48,545 bases of DNA from an uncultured Rhodospirillales bacterium (GTDB taxonomy: Bacteria; Pseudomonadota; Alphaproteobacteria; ATCC43930; CGMCC-115725), in NCBI GenBank assembly GCA_903822185.1, contig CAIJOA010000010.1:1-48545 (forward strand), given 5' to 3'. A model generated the notes under the pieces. It did not search any database, was not told the origin of the DNA, and was given only the letters and a program-made list of their open reading frames with translations. Below are positions 9,370 through 16,788 of this stretch, one piece after another. Positions within the stretch are counted from its first letter, which is position 1. Each line of letters begins with the position of its first letter. Both the position numbers and the translations under genes were made by a program.

Positions 9370-10248
9370 ATGGCGTTTCAAAGCAATTCGTCCCAGGCAG
9401 CCGAAGTTACCGAAGCAACGGCCGTGCTCGAGCCGGTGATCGTGCCGATGCAACGCGGATACGGTTCGCCGAGTGACGACTCGACGTTATTGACCGAGGC
9501 GCTTCAGGCGCACGGTGTGAGCAACAAGCTGATCGAAAAGCTCATCAGCTTCGCCATCGCCCCGACCCATACCAAACGCCCCATCGATCGCCTTACCATC
9601 GCGCTGGGTGCTCATTTCAATTTCCTGCCGCTCGACGACATCCTGCAAGCACCGGTGCTGCTGTTCGGCGCGCCGGGTGCGGGCGTCACCACGCTCGCCG
9701 CGAAACTGGCCGCGCGCTACGACGAAAGCCAAGTGCTGGTGATCAGCGCCGGCGGCAAGGATGCCGCGGCGACGGTGTAGCTTGAAGAATATCTCGAAGT
9801 GCTGGATCTGCCGTTGGCCGTCGCCGAAGACGCCGCCACGCTGAAGAAGATCGTCGCCGGTGCATCCGGCCGCAAAGTGATCATCGACGCCGCCTGCGGT
9901 GCGCCGTTCGATCAATCCAAGACCACAGAAATCCAAAACCTCATCGACGCTTCGGGCGCCCGCGGCCTGATGGTCCTCTCGGCCGAAGCGGAAAACGATG
10001 ACGCCATCGCCGCCGCCGAAGCTGCATCGTCGCTGGGCGCGCGCGGCATCATCGTCACGCGTATCGATACGGGCCGTTATCTGGGACCGGCCTTGATGGC
10101 CGCGGATTCGGCAAAGCTCGCCTTGATCGGTGCGAGCGTGACGGAACATTTCGCCTTCGGTCTTCGGGCTTTGACCCCCGAAAACCTGTCGCGCCGGCTG
10201 ATGTCCTCAGCGACGCACGCCGAACGCTGGCGCGCCGCGCCCCTTTAA
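9370..10248 (+). pseudogene. SRP54/FlhF-like GTPase gene interrupted by in-frame TAG
   Basis: Two open pieces in one frame are separated by a TAG at 9778-9780 (codon 137). The first half has an N-terminal helical region and a P-loop-like GAPGAGVTT at residues 100-108. The second continues the fold without interruption: LEEYLEVLDLPLAVA, VIIDAACGAPFD in place of the DTAG region, then VTRIDTGRYLG in the place of the TKxD region, followed by an ALTPENLSRRL tail. Homologous alphaproteobacterial proteins normally read AxxVEQL at the break, so a single CAG to TAG change would explain it. Independently, the invariant P-loop lysine is replaced by Val106, so GTP binding should be poor even if the TAG were read through. 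Both changes argue for a decaying gene. A downstream GTG at 9799 could start a separate fragment, but I see no reason to think it functions. Confidence 0.75.
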
Positions 10249-10279
10249 GGGCACGGCGGCCGAACTTTCTTTCGGTCGA

Positions 10280-10741
10280 TTATTCCTTGCAGCTCTGGTA
10301 GCTGGCCTTCTGCTCGACGGCCTGCTGCGAGACATATTTGCGGAATTCTTCGTTGCCGAAGCCGCTCGCTTGGGTGAGGAAGCCGGCCGAGCGATCGCAG
10401 ACCGCCGCCACGGGTTCCTTGCCAACTCTCAGAGCTTCCTGATTCGCCAGCGCGGTGATGAACCGGTCGAAAGCCGCGTCTGCTTTCTTGCCCGCTTCCG
10501 CGCGCCGGAAATAACCAACCATCTTTTGCTGGTACGAAGCCAAGACAGAACCGTTCTTGCGCGTGAACTGGCTATAGACCTGGCTGCCGCATGAATCGCT
10601 TAAGACCATGAGTTTGGTCTGAAACTGTACCGCTTGATCGGCTTCGATCTCTTCACTGCGGTAACACTGGGTTGCGGCTTGCGCCGCGGAAACAGTACCA
10701 AGCACGATAACGCCGATAACGGCCAATTTTGTCAGATACAT
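10280..10741 (-). CDS. Small secreted protein of unknown function
   Basis: A 153-residue protein with a clear Sec signal peptide: a short basic start (MYLTKL), a hydrophobic core (AVIGVIVLGTV) and a likely signal-peptidase site after SAAQA. The mature part is alpha-helical in character with four cysteines (in ATQCYR, DSCGSQ, AVCDRS and YQSCKE), which could form two disulphides in the periplasm. I do not recognise a family. It converges on the broken GTPase gene and lies just downstream of the DedA gene on the same strand (6-base gap), so the two are probably co-transcribed. Confidence 0.72.
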   Translation of the reverse strand: MYLTKLAVIGVIVLGTVSAAQAATQCYRSEEIEADQAVQFQTKLMVLSDSCGSQVYSQFTRKNGSVLASYQQKMVGYFRRAEAGKKADAAFDRFITALANQEALRVGKEPVAAVCDRSAGFLTQASGFGNEEFRKYVSQQAVEQKASYQSCKE

Positions 10742-10747
10742 TACTTC

Positions 10748-11350
10748 TCAAACCGGAGGGACGACGGCCGCCTCACCCTTGCGCCGCCGATGGCGGTGAA
10801 CACGGTGAAGCAAGTGGGCCACAACGAGGACGAGAGCGAAGACCAATAACATGCCTTCGCTGAAGCGCTCGGCGATCTCACCCAAGAAGCGCCCGAGAGC
10901 GTTCCCGCAGAGATAGCCCGCAGCGACAAAGACAGCGGCCCAGAGTCCCGCTGCGATAAAGTTCAAATACAGGAACCGCCGCCAATGGACATGACTGATG
11001 CCGAGGGCGAAGGACGAAAAATTGCGGATGCCGTAAATAAAACGGAACGTCAGAATGAACCAGGCATCGAACCGCTTGAGCCAGGACAGCGCACGATCGA
11101 CGCGCGCGCGCCACAGCGGTTGCCGTGCGAGCAGACGCACGCCGAAATGCCGTCCAATCCAGAAATAGCTTTGATCGCCGCAGAAGCTACCCAGCCACGC
11201 AGCAACGAGAAGAAGCGGCCACGCCAGAAGGCCCTGGGATGCCGCGAAGCCTGCGAAGATGACGAAAGTCTCGCCCTCGAAAAACGTCCACGCGAACGTT
11301 ATCAGATACGATAACGTTCCATGTTCGAGGATGAAGCGATGCACATCCAT
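10748..11350 (-). CDS. DedA/VTT-domain membrane protein
   Basis: A 200-residue inner-membrane protein of the DedA (SNARE-associated/VTT) family, members of which are linked to phospholipid flipping and membrane homeostasis. Seen: an acidic re-entrant segment near the N-terminus (WTFFEGETFVIFAG), the glycine-rich GSFCGDQSYFWIGRHFG, the conserved arginine-containing FIYGIRNFSSFALGIS, and C-terminal hydrophobic helices followed by a histidine/arginine-rich tail (HRVHRHRRRKG). The length matches the family. The small secreted gene follows by 6 bases on the same strand, and the upstream region is shared divergently with the CoA-transferase gene. Confidence 0.88.
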   Translation of the reverse strand: MDVHRFILEHGTLSYLITFAWTFFEGETFVIFAGFAASQGLLAWPLLLVAAWLGSFCGDQSYFWIGRHFGVRLLARQPLWRARVDRALSWLKRFDAWFILTFRFIYGIRNFSSFALGISHVHWRRFLYLNFIAAGLWAAVFVAAGYLCGNALGRFLGEIAERFSEGMLLVFALVLVVAHLLHRVHRHRRRKGEAAVVPPV

Positions 11351-11387
11351 TAACGCGTTTCTTTCGCCCCGTTCAGGGTAGGCATGC

Positions 11388-11406
11388 TATGCCGAACACC
11401 GGCATA
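11388..11406. repeat. Perfect 7-bp inverted repeat in divergent intergenic region
   Basis: TATGCCG and CGGCATA are separated by AACAC, between the DedA gene (leftward) and the CoA-transferase gene (rightward). It could be an operator for either gene or a small hairpin; nothing in the sequence decides between these. Confidence 0.4.
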
Positions 11407-11584
11407 AGGCGAGGATGAATTTGGGCAACAAAGGGGCCGCGGTCAAGCACTCACGGATTAACCTAACACCCTGTTCATGTTGGACAGAAGCCATGACCTT
11501 TCCGGCGCGATTTCAGTGCGTTAGCCGTCCACAGCCTTGTTGCACCGCACCATTGTTTATCGTCATAAAACAGAGAGAAACCGC

Positions 11585-12757
11585 ATGAGCAAATTGCCTC
11601 TCTCCCGCTTCAAGGTCATCGATCTGACACGTGTGCGTGCCGGCCCGACCTGCGTGCGCCAACTGGCCGACTGGGGCGCGGATTGCATCAAGGTCGAATC
11701 GACCGAGGACGAGGGTTTCGGCGGCGAACGCAATGGCCCCGACTTCCAGAACCTTCACCGCAACAAACGCAGCATCGCGATCAATCTCAAAGCCCCGCAA
11801 GGCGCGGCGATCCTGAAGGCACTGGTGAAAGACGCCGACGTGCTGGTCGAGAATTACCGGCCCGACGTGAAATTCCGCCTCGGCATCGATTACGAGACCC
11901 TGAAACCAATCAACCAGCGGCTCGTCTATGCCAGCATCTCAGGCTTCGGCCAGGACGGGCCTTATAAAGACCGGCCCGGCTTCGATCCGATCGCGCAGGG
12001 CATGGGTGGACTGATGTCGATCACCGGCCTGCCTGGCCAAGGCCCTGTTCGCGCGGGGATTCCGATCGCCGATCTTTGCGCTGGGATCTTCGCCGCCCAA
12101 GGTATCTTCATCGCGCTTCTGGAGCGCGAAGAGTCCGGTGAAGGCCAATGGGTACAGTCTTCGCTCCTGTCGTCGATGATCGCCATGCTGGATTTCCAGG
12201 GCGCGCGCTGGACCATGTCGCAGGAAATCCCCGGCCAGGAAGGCAACAACCACCCGACCAACATTCCGGCGACCGTATATCAAACCCGTGACGGCCACAT
12301 CAACATCTCGGCCTCGAGCAATTCGATCTATGCCAAGTTGTGCAACGCGCTCGGCGCGCCGGAACTGGCGACCGATGCGAAATTCTCGAACTTCCGCGTC
12401 CGCCGCGAGAATCGCGACGAGCTCAACGATCGGATCGACGCGCTGACCCAAAGAAAGACCTCAGCCGAATGGGTCGATGCGCTGAACGAAGCCGGCGTTC
12501 CCTGCGGCCCCATCTACAAAATGAACGAGGTCTTCGCCGACCCGCAGGTGAAGCACCTGAAGATGGCGCAGAGCGTCGAGCATCCGACGTTGGGCAGCAT
12601 CGACCTCGTCGGCCAGCCGATGTTCCTCAGCCGCACGCCGTCGTCGTTACGCACGGCGACACCGGAACGCGGCCAGCATACGGATACGATTCTGACGGCG
12701 TTAGGTTACGACGCGGCAACGATCGCGGCATTGAAGGCAGAGAAGATCGTTCTCTGA
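11585..12757 (+). CDS. CaiB/BaiF (family III) CoA-transferase
   Basis: Transfers CoA between carboxylic acids through an aspartyl-CoA intermediate. The family features are clear: the N-terminal VIDLTRVRAGPTCVRQLADWGAD, the NLHRNKRSIAINLK segment, ENYRPDVKFRLGIDYETL, SGFGQDGPYKDRPGFD, and the nucleophilic Asp in IPIADLCAGIFAAQG. I chose the ATG at 11585 (390 residues, preceded by an AGAGAG purine run); an upstream in-frame start at 11537 would add 16 residues that do not look like the family N-terminus. The acid substrate is not predictable. A long palindromic repeat follows the stop and may end transcription. Confidence 0.92.
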   Translation: MSKLPLSRFKVIDLTRVRAGPTCVRQLADWGADCIKVESTEDEGFGGERNGPDFQNLHRNKRSIAINLKAPQGAAILKALVKDADVLVENYRPDVKFRLGIDYETLKPINQRLVYASISGFGQDGPYKDRPGFDPIAQGMGGLMSITGLPGQGPVRAGIPIADLCAGIFAAQGIFIALLEREESGEGQWVQSSLLSSMIAMLDFQGARWTMSQEIPGQEGNNHPTNIPATVYQTRDGHINISASSNSIYAKLCNALGAPELATDAKFSNFRVRRENRDELNDRIDALTQRKTSAEWVDALNEAGVPCGPIYKMNEVFADPQVKHLKMAQSVEHPTLGSIDLVGQPMFLSRTPSSLRTATPERGQHTDTILTALGYDAATIAALKAEKIVL

Positions 12758-12769
12758 CCCTACTCTCCA

Positions 12770-12842
12770 CGTCATTGCGAGCGTAGCGAAGCAATCCAGT
12801 CCGTCCACACACTGGATTGCTTCGCTACGCTTGCAATGACGG
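12770..12842. repeat. Dispersed palindromic repeat, family A, copy 1
   Basis: Arms of 31 bases (12770-12800 and 12811-12842), differing at one position, enclose a 10-base loop. The unit begins CGTCATTGCGA and has AAGCAATCCAGT next to the loop. A second copy lies at 23623-23694. It sits just after the CoA-transferase stop, where the transcribed hairpin could act as a 3' end signal. Similar units are common in several alphaproteobacterial genomes. Confidence 0.9.
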
Positions 12843-12917
12843 AAGTGCAAAGGCATTTCGACGGCACCCTCTGATCCGTTAGAGTGAACCGTCATTACCG
12901 CAATAAGAGGCACAATC

Positions 12918-13697
12918 ATGGCGCCAACCATCGTGGTCATTGCCGTCGGCGAGATGGGCTCGGGCGTGGCGCAGCGTTTGCGCCTGCGTGGCGCGACTGT
13001 CCGCACCTCGCTGAAAGGCCGCAGCGCCGCCAGCCGGACGCGCGCCGAAGCCGCCGGTCTGACCATCATCGATGATGACGACAAGCTGATCGCCGACGCC
13101 GATTTCATTCTCTCGATCGTCCCGCCCGCCGAAGCGCAAGGCTTGGCCGAACGGCTGGCACCGGCGCTGACATGCGCGGGAAAGAAACCGGTCTTCGCCG
13201 ATTGCAACGCCGTCGCACCGGCAACGGTGCGCGATGTCGCGGCGGCGATTGTGCCCAGCGGCTGTGCCTTTGCCGATATGGCCATCCTCGGCGGACCGCC
13301 ATCCAAAGACGGCGCCGACAGCCCCCGCATCTATGTCTCGGGTGAAGGCGCGCAGGCGTCGATGGCGCTGCGCGATTACGGGCTCGATATGCGTTTGATC
13401 GACGGCGGTATCGGCGAAGCCTCCGCCGTGAAGATGGGCTACGCCTGCCTCACCAAAGGGACGCAGGCGATCGGCGCGGCAATGATGTTGGGCGCGATGC
13501 GCAGCAATGTCGGCCCGACCGTGCGCGAGGCCTTGGCCGATACCGTGGCCGAGGTCTTCAATTACGACGCGCGGATGATGCCGCGCATGTTCCCCAAAGC
13601 CTATCGCTGGGTCGCCGAGATGGACGAGATCGCCAAGTTTCTCGCTGCCGATCCCGGCGCCAGCCAGATGCTGGCCGGCGCGCGCGCGGCTCTATGA
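12918..13697 (+). CDS. NAD(P)-binding dehydrogenase, 6PGDH-like with DUF1932, 3' frameshift
   Basis: A 3-hydroxyacid-dehydrogenase-like protein: an N-terminal Rossmann motif VGEMGSGVAQRL, the ILSIVPPAEA strand turn, FADCNAVAPATV, and a conserved C-terminal helical domain with Lys in VKMGYACLTKG. The readable frame ends at 13697 after LAGARAAL. One base over, the sequence continues LYEQIAGDVEKGG and ends at a TGA at 13771-13773, an ending that fits this family. The break falls in the run GGCGCGCGCGCGG, so loss of one GC unit (or a one-base gain) explains it. The missing tail is about 27 residues, so the protein may still fold, or this may be a sequencing error. The substrate is unknown. Confidence 0.8.
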   Translation: MAPTIVVIAVGEMGSGVAQRLRLRGATVRTSLKGRSAASRTRAEAAGLTIIDDDDKLIADADFILSIVPPAEAQGLAERLAPALTCAGKKPVFADCNAVAPATVRDVAAAIVPSGCAFADMAILGGPPSKDGADSPRIYVSGEGAQASMALRDYGLDMRLIDGGIGEASAVKMGYACLTKGTQAIGAAMMLGAMRSNVGPTVREALADTVAEVFNYDARMMPRMFPKAYRWVAEMDEIAKFLAADPGASQMLAGARAAL

Positions 13698-13781
13698 ACA
13701 GATCGCGGGCGACGTCGAAAAGGGCGGCGATGCCGGCAGCGTCGGCATCATCGACAAGTTCCTCAAAGGCTGACGGTCAAC

Positions 13782-14798
13782 CTACTTGAGGAAGCTGTTG
13801 TCGATCAGAACCCCGTAATCGGCGAGCTTGTCCTCAGACTTCATATATCCCGCGGCGACATTCATCTGATCGCCGTTTTCGAGTTCGGGAATGGTGGTGG
13901 CCGCCGAATCGGGTGTCATCGCCTTCAGCATCTCGTAAGCAGCCTTGAGGACCTTCTCGTCATAAGACGGAAAGCGCGCTTTCATGATCGCCAGCGTCTC
14001 GACCGGCTGGGCGCGAATGAACTGCATCGCCGCGACGGTGCCATGAACCGTCTTTTCGCAGACCGATTTTTGCGACGCGCAGAAGTCCGAACGGGTCATC
14101 AGCATCGTCGCCGAGACCGGCGAGAATTCAGTCGGCTCGCCCTTGGCCGAATCCGATACGATCACACCGGTGCCATCCAGCACGACCTGCTGAATGAACG
14201 GCGGCGTATTCGAGAAGCCATCGATCGACTTGCGCGCAAAGGCGGCGAGGAATTCCGGCGGCTGCATCGGCGTGATCGTCATCTGATCCGGCGTGACGCC
14301 ACCGGCCTTCGCCACGGCACGCAGCACCAAATCCGGGATCGCGCCGACGGCGCTGATCGCGATCGTCTTGCCTTTGAGGATTTGCGCACGCGTCGCAAGC
14401 GGCGCAGTGGGATCGAAATGCGCCGCGTCGGCGATGTCCTTGCGCAGCACGACGTCCTGCCCTGATTGATTCAGCGCCGTCGCCAGCGCGACCAGCTTTT
14501 GCCCATGCGCATAAGCGCGCGTGATCGACGGGCCGGACGACATCGAGAAGTCTGCCGATTTCGATATCACCGCATTGATGGAACCGATGCCGCTGATGTT
14601 GAGGACTTTGACGGCGAGCCCTTCTTTCTCCCAGATATGCGCGTCTTCGGCGACATATTCCGCCAGGAAGAGCACGCTGATCGCCGGAAGGGCAATGGTG
14701 ACGGGCGTCGCCTGCGCCCGCGCGACACCGCCCGAAAGGCCGAGGGCCGCGGTGACGAGGCCGATGCCGGCGATCAGCTTGATATTTGCGATAGGCAT
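13782..14798 (-). CDS. ABC transporter substrate-binding protein, NitT/TauT (SsuA/NMT1)-like
   Basis: A periplasmic solute receptor of 338 residues. It has a Sec signal peptide (hydrophobic IKLIAGIGLVTAALGLSGG, cut site near ARAQA) and the family segments IALPAISVLFLAEYVAEDAHIW, KEGLAVKVLNISG, SADFSMSSGPS and KGKTIAISAVGAIPDLVLR. This family binds alkanesulfonates, taurine, nitrate, thiamine precursors or other small anions; I cannot pick one. No matching permease or ATPase gene lies in the neighbourhood, so it is an orphan receptor here, perhaps serving a transporter encoded elsewhere. It converges on the frameshifted dehydrogenase gene. Confidence 0.88.
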   Translation of the reverse strand: MPIANIKLIAGIGLVTAALGLSGGVARAQATPVTIALPAISVLFLAEYVAEDAHIWEKEGLAVKVLNISGIGSINAVISKSADFSMSSGPSITRAYAHGQKLVALATALNQSGQDVVLRKDIADAAHFDPTAPLATRAQILKGKTIAISAVGAIPDLVLRAVAKAGGVTPDQMTITPMQPPEFLAAFARKSIDGFSNTPPFIQQVVLDGTGVIVSDSAKGEPTEFSPVSATMLMTRSDFCASQKSVCEKTVHGTVAAMQFIRAQPVETLAIMKARFPSYDEKVLKAAYEMLKAMTPDSAATTIPELENGDQMNVAAGYMKSEDKLADYGVLIDNSFLK

Positions 14799-14859
14799 AA
14801 TGAGTCCTTGTCAAAAATCGTCTTGCGCCGTCATAGCGCGGAACGAGGGGTGATCCCAC

Positions 14860-15342
14860 CTACTCTTTGCTGAGTGACGCGTCGTCCGACTCTTCACCCG
14901 CCGAGAACGGTCGCGTCTGGGCCAAAACGTAATTCCGAAACGCCATCGCATCGAAACAGGCGTTATGCGGCACCTTGCTGAGCGAGGCTGAATCGAAGAG
15001 CGGCAGATCGCGCAGTTCAAACGTCAGCGTCTCGGACGGCATCCGCCATCCCGGGCCCGTCACCATCAGCAGCGCCAGATGCGCGATATCGTCCGGCCAA
15101 TCGGCAATGATGGCGGGCGCCTCATCATCGCGAAGATAGCCGGCCAATTTGGTAGTCATCTCGGTGCGGGTGATCGGCACTTTTTGCAGCACCGGCAAGA
15201 CATGCTCGGCGACCCAAGGCGTGGGGTCGGTGCAAGCCAGCACCTCATAGAAAGAAGCCGATTGCTCTTCCTCGGGCACAAGCGCCAAGGAGATGAGTTG
15301 TCCGCCAAATCCGTTGAATTCAGCATCGAGGAAATATCGCAT
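14860..15342 (-). CDS. Rv2179c-like 3'-5' exoribonuclease (DnaQ/RNase H fold)
   Basis: A short (160-residue) DEDD-type nuclease. The N-terminus MRYFLDAEFNGFGG carries the first catalytic Asp-x-Glu pair, IIADWPDD is a later acidic site, and HNACFDAMAFRNYVL near the C-terminus supplies the His and final Asp. This matches the Rv2179c-type family, which trims RNA 3' ends. I chose the ATG at 15342 because it opens directly into the catalytic strand and has a GGGAG ribosome site; a longer frame from 15408 adds 22 residues with no family likeness. It is divergent from the VOC gene. Confidence 0.83.
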   Translation of the reverse strand: MRYFLDAEFNGFGGQLISLALVPEEEQSASFYEVLACTDPTPWVAEHVLPVLQKVPITRTEMTTKLAGYLRDDEAPAIIADWPDDIAHLALLMVTGPGWRMPSETLTFELRDLPLFDSASLSKVPHNACFDAMAFRNYVLAQTRPFSAGEESDDASLSKE

Positions 15343-15451
15343 CGGGATCTCCCTGTCATACCAACAAAACGAGCGCGAACGAGCCGGTCTTCCGATCGTC
15401 CCCGCCACACGCTAGCGTCATACGATCTGTTTCCGCCGGAGTGTCTCACCC

Positions 15452-16018
15452 ATGCCGCCAGCCTTCGATCTGCAATTCGCCCATGTCGGCATTTACGTGA
15501 CCGACCTGCCGAAGATGGCGGCATTCTATCATCGTGTCCTCGGCCTGCCGATCACGGATCGGGGACCGCTGCACGGCGCTCAGATGGTATTCTTCAGCCG
15601 TAGCCCGCAAGAGCATCATCAGGTCGTCCTCGTTGCCGGACGGCCGGAAGGTCATGGCGAGAAGGTCATCAATCAAATGTCCTTTCGCGTCGGCTCGCTG
15701 GGCGAAGTTTGCCGCTTCTATCGCGGCCTGCGCGACGAACCCGAAGCGACCGATGTTCATCCAATCTTTCATGGTCAGGCCTGGTCGGTCTATTTCCGCG
15801 ACCCCGAGGGCAACCGCATCGAGGTGTATACCAGCACGCCCTGGTACGCCCATCAGCCGATCCGCGAGGATATGGATTTCGCGCTGTCGGAAGAAGAGAT
15901 CATCCGCCGCAGCGAAGCCTTGGCAAAGACTCTGCCTGGTTACATGACCGCCGAGGACTGGCGCCGGAAGGCGGAACAAGCCATCGCCGACCATGTTCCG
16001 GGCGTGACCGCACATTAA
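15452..16018 (+). CDS. VOC-superfamily (glyoxalase/ring-cleavage dioxygenase-like) protein
   Basis: A 188-residue metal-dependent enzyme with paired beta-alpha-beta-beta-beta units. Candidate metal ligands are His in FAHVGIYV, a His in DVHPIFHGQAW and Glu in DPEGNRIEVY, as in catechol-2,3-dioxygenase-like proteins. A C-terminal helical extension (SEEEIIRRSEALAKT onward) goes beyond the minimal VOC unit. The reaction is not predictable. The stop codon lies inside the first of three TTAACTATA repeats. Confidence 0.82.
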   Translation: MPPAFDLQFAHVGIYVTDLPKMAAFYHRVLGLPITDRGPLHGAQMVFFSRSPQEHHQVVLVAGRPEGHGEKVINQMSFRVGSLGEVCRFYRGLRDEPEATDVHPIFHGQAWSVYFRDPEGNRIEVYTSTPWYAHQPIREDMDFALSEEEIIRRSEALAKTLPGYMTAEDWRRKAEQAIADHVPGVTAH

Positions 16019-16063
16019 CTATAAATCGAACATCGATTAACTATAGTTTCCGTTTTAACTATA
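16015..16063. promoter_or_regulatory. Three direct TTAACTATA repeats in an AT-rich leader
   Basis: Copies at 16015-16023, 16037-16045 and 16055-16063 (starts 22 and 18 bases apart) stand in a very AT-rich stretch, 16014-16140, between the VOC gene and the small-gene pair. The spacing near two helical turns suggests binding sites for a regulator of the downstream pair. This is inference from pattern alone. Confidence 0.4.
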
Positions 16064-16176
16064 AAATCGCGCAGTAATCATAGATTTATATAGTAAACGT
16101 CTCGATTTTTATTGAACTAAGTTTCGAAACACTTAAACTCTGCCTTGTTCGATGTTGATCGAAAGGGCTTTCACCG

Positions 16177-16407
16177 ATGCGCGTTTTCACTGTCACCTGC
16201 GATAACCGGCCGGCCGCCGTCGTGCGCGCCGCGGACACCGCCGAAGCGGTGGCGATCGCCCTCGATCTGGCGCAACAACGCAATCTTCTCGGCCTTGTCG
16301 GCGGCCCGCGCCGCTTCAAAGCCCGCGAGCCCAGCGATGCCGAGATGGTCGAATGGCTTCGCCACCACGTCGATCACCTGATCCTCGAGGAACCGATCGC
16401 AGCATGA
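16177..16407 (+). CDS. Small protein of unknown function, first of an overlapping pair
   Basis: A 76-residue soluble protein. It begins MRVFTVTCDNRPAAVVRAADTAEAVAIALDLA, which looks like a short beta-alpha unit, and ends in an acidic helix (EMVEWLRHHVDHLILEEPI). I recognise no family. Its stop overlaps the start of the next gene (ATGA at 16404-16407), so the two are translated together. The codon use matches the neighbouring genes, which supports it as real coding sequence. The AT-rich region with three TTAACTATA repeats lies just upstream. Confidence 0.62.
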   Translation: MRVFTVTCDNRPAAVVRAADTAEAVAIALDLAQQRNLLGLVGGPRRFKAREPSDAEMVEWLRHHVDHLILEEPIAA

Positions 16408-16601
16408 GCATGACGGTTTGCATGAACATTTTTGACGATAACGAAGCCCGCCGCATCGCCGAGGACATGGCCGCCAAGTACGGCGGCGACGCCCTCGCCC
16501 ATGTCAAAGCCCGCACCGAACGCGCGATCGAAATCGGCGACGACCTCGCCCAAGCGATCTGGCGCAAGGTCATGACCGTCGCCAGCGAGCTGATTCACTA
16601 A
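16404..16601 (+). CDS. Small helical protein of unknown function, second of an overlapping pair
   Basis: About 65 residues starting at the ATG that overlaps the previous stop (a further ATG at 16422 is possible). The sequence is mostly one or two amphipathic helices (EARRIAEDMAAKYGGDALAHV and DDLAQAIWRKVMTVASELI). I do not recognise it. The coupling with the preceding gene suggests that the two products work together. A dispersed C-rich repeat follows. Confidence 0.6.
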   Translation: MSMTVCMNIFDDNEARRIAEDMAAKYGGDALAHVKARTERAIEIGDDLAQAIWRKVMTVASELIH

Positions 16602-16629
16602 GCCCTCGTCGCTCCCCTCTTCATCATAA

Positions 16630-16745
16630 CCCTCGCCCCCTTGGGGGAGAGGGTGCGCCAAAGGCGCGGTGAGGGGGATCGTCGTTACCCCCTCACCTTC
16701 CATCGCTACGCGACGGGCCCCTTCCTCTCCCCAAGGGGCGAGGAG
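16630..16745. repeat. Dispersed C-rich palindromic repeat, family B, two facing half-units
   Basis: The left half (16630-16677) runs from CCCTCGCCCCCTTGGGGGAG to GTGAGGGGG; the right half (16688-16745) is an approximate inverted copy, from CCCCCTCACC to CCAAGGGGCGAGGAG. A single half-unit recurs at 32950-33010. It fills the gap between the small-gene pair and the enoyl-CoA hydratase gene. Confidence 0.85.
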
Positions 16746-16788
16746 CTTTCATTGACGCTGTAACGCCCACGTCATAGCGTGCCCGATC

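Noticed and set aside
9778-9780. TAG read as pyrrolysine or an intended recoding site
   Set aside because: Pyrrolysine use is not expected in this kind of organism, and the P-loop lysine is also lost, so decay explains it better.
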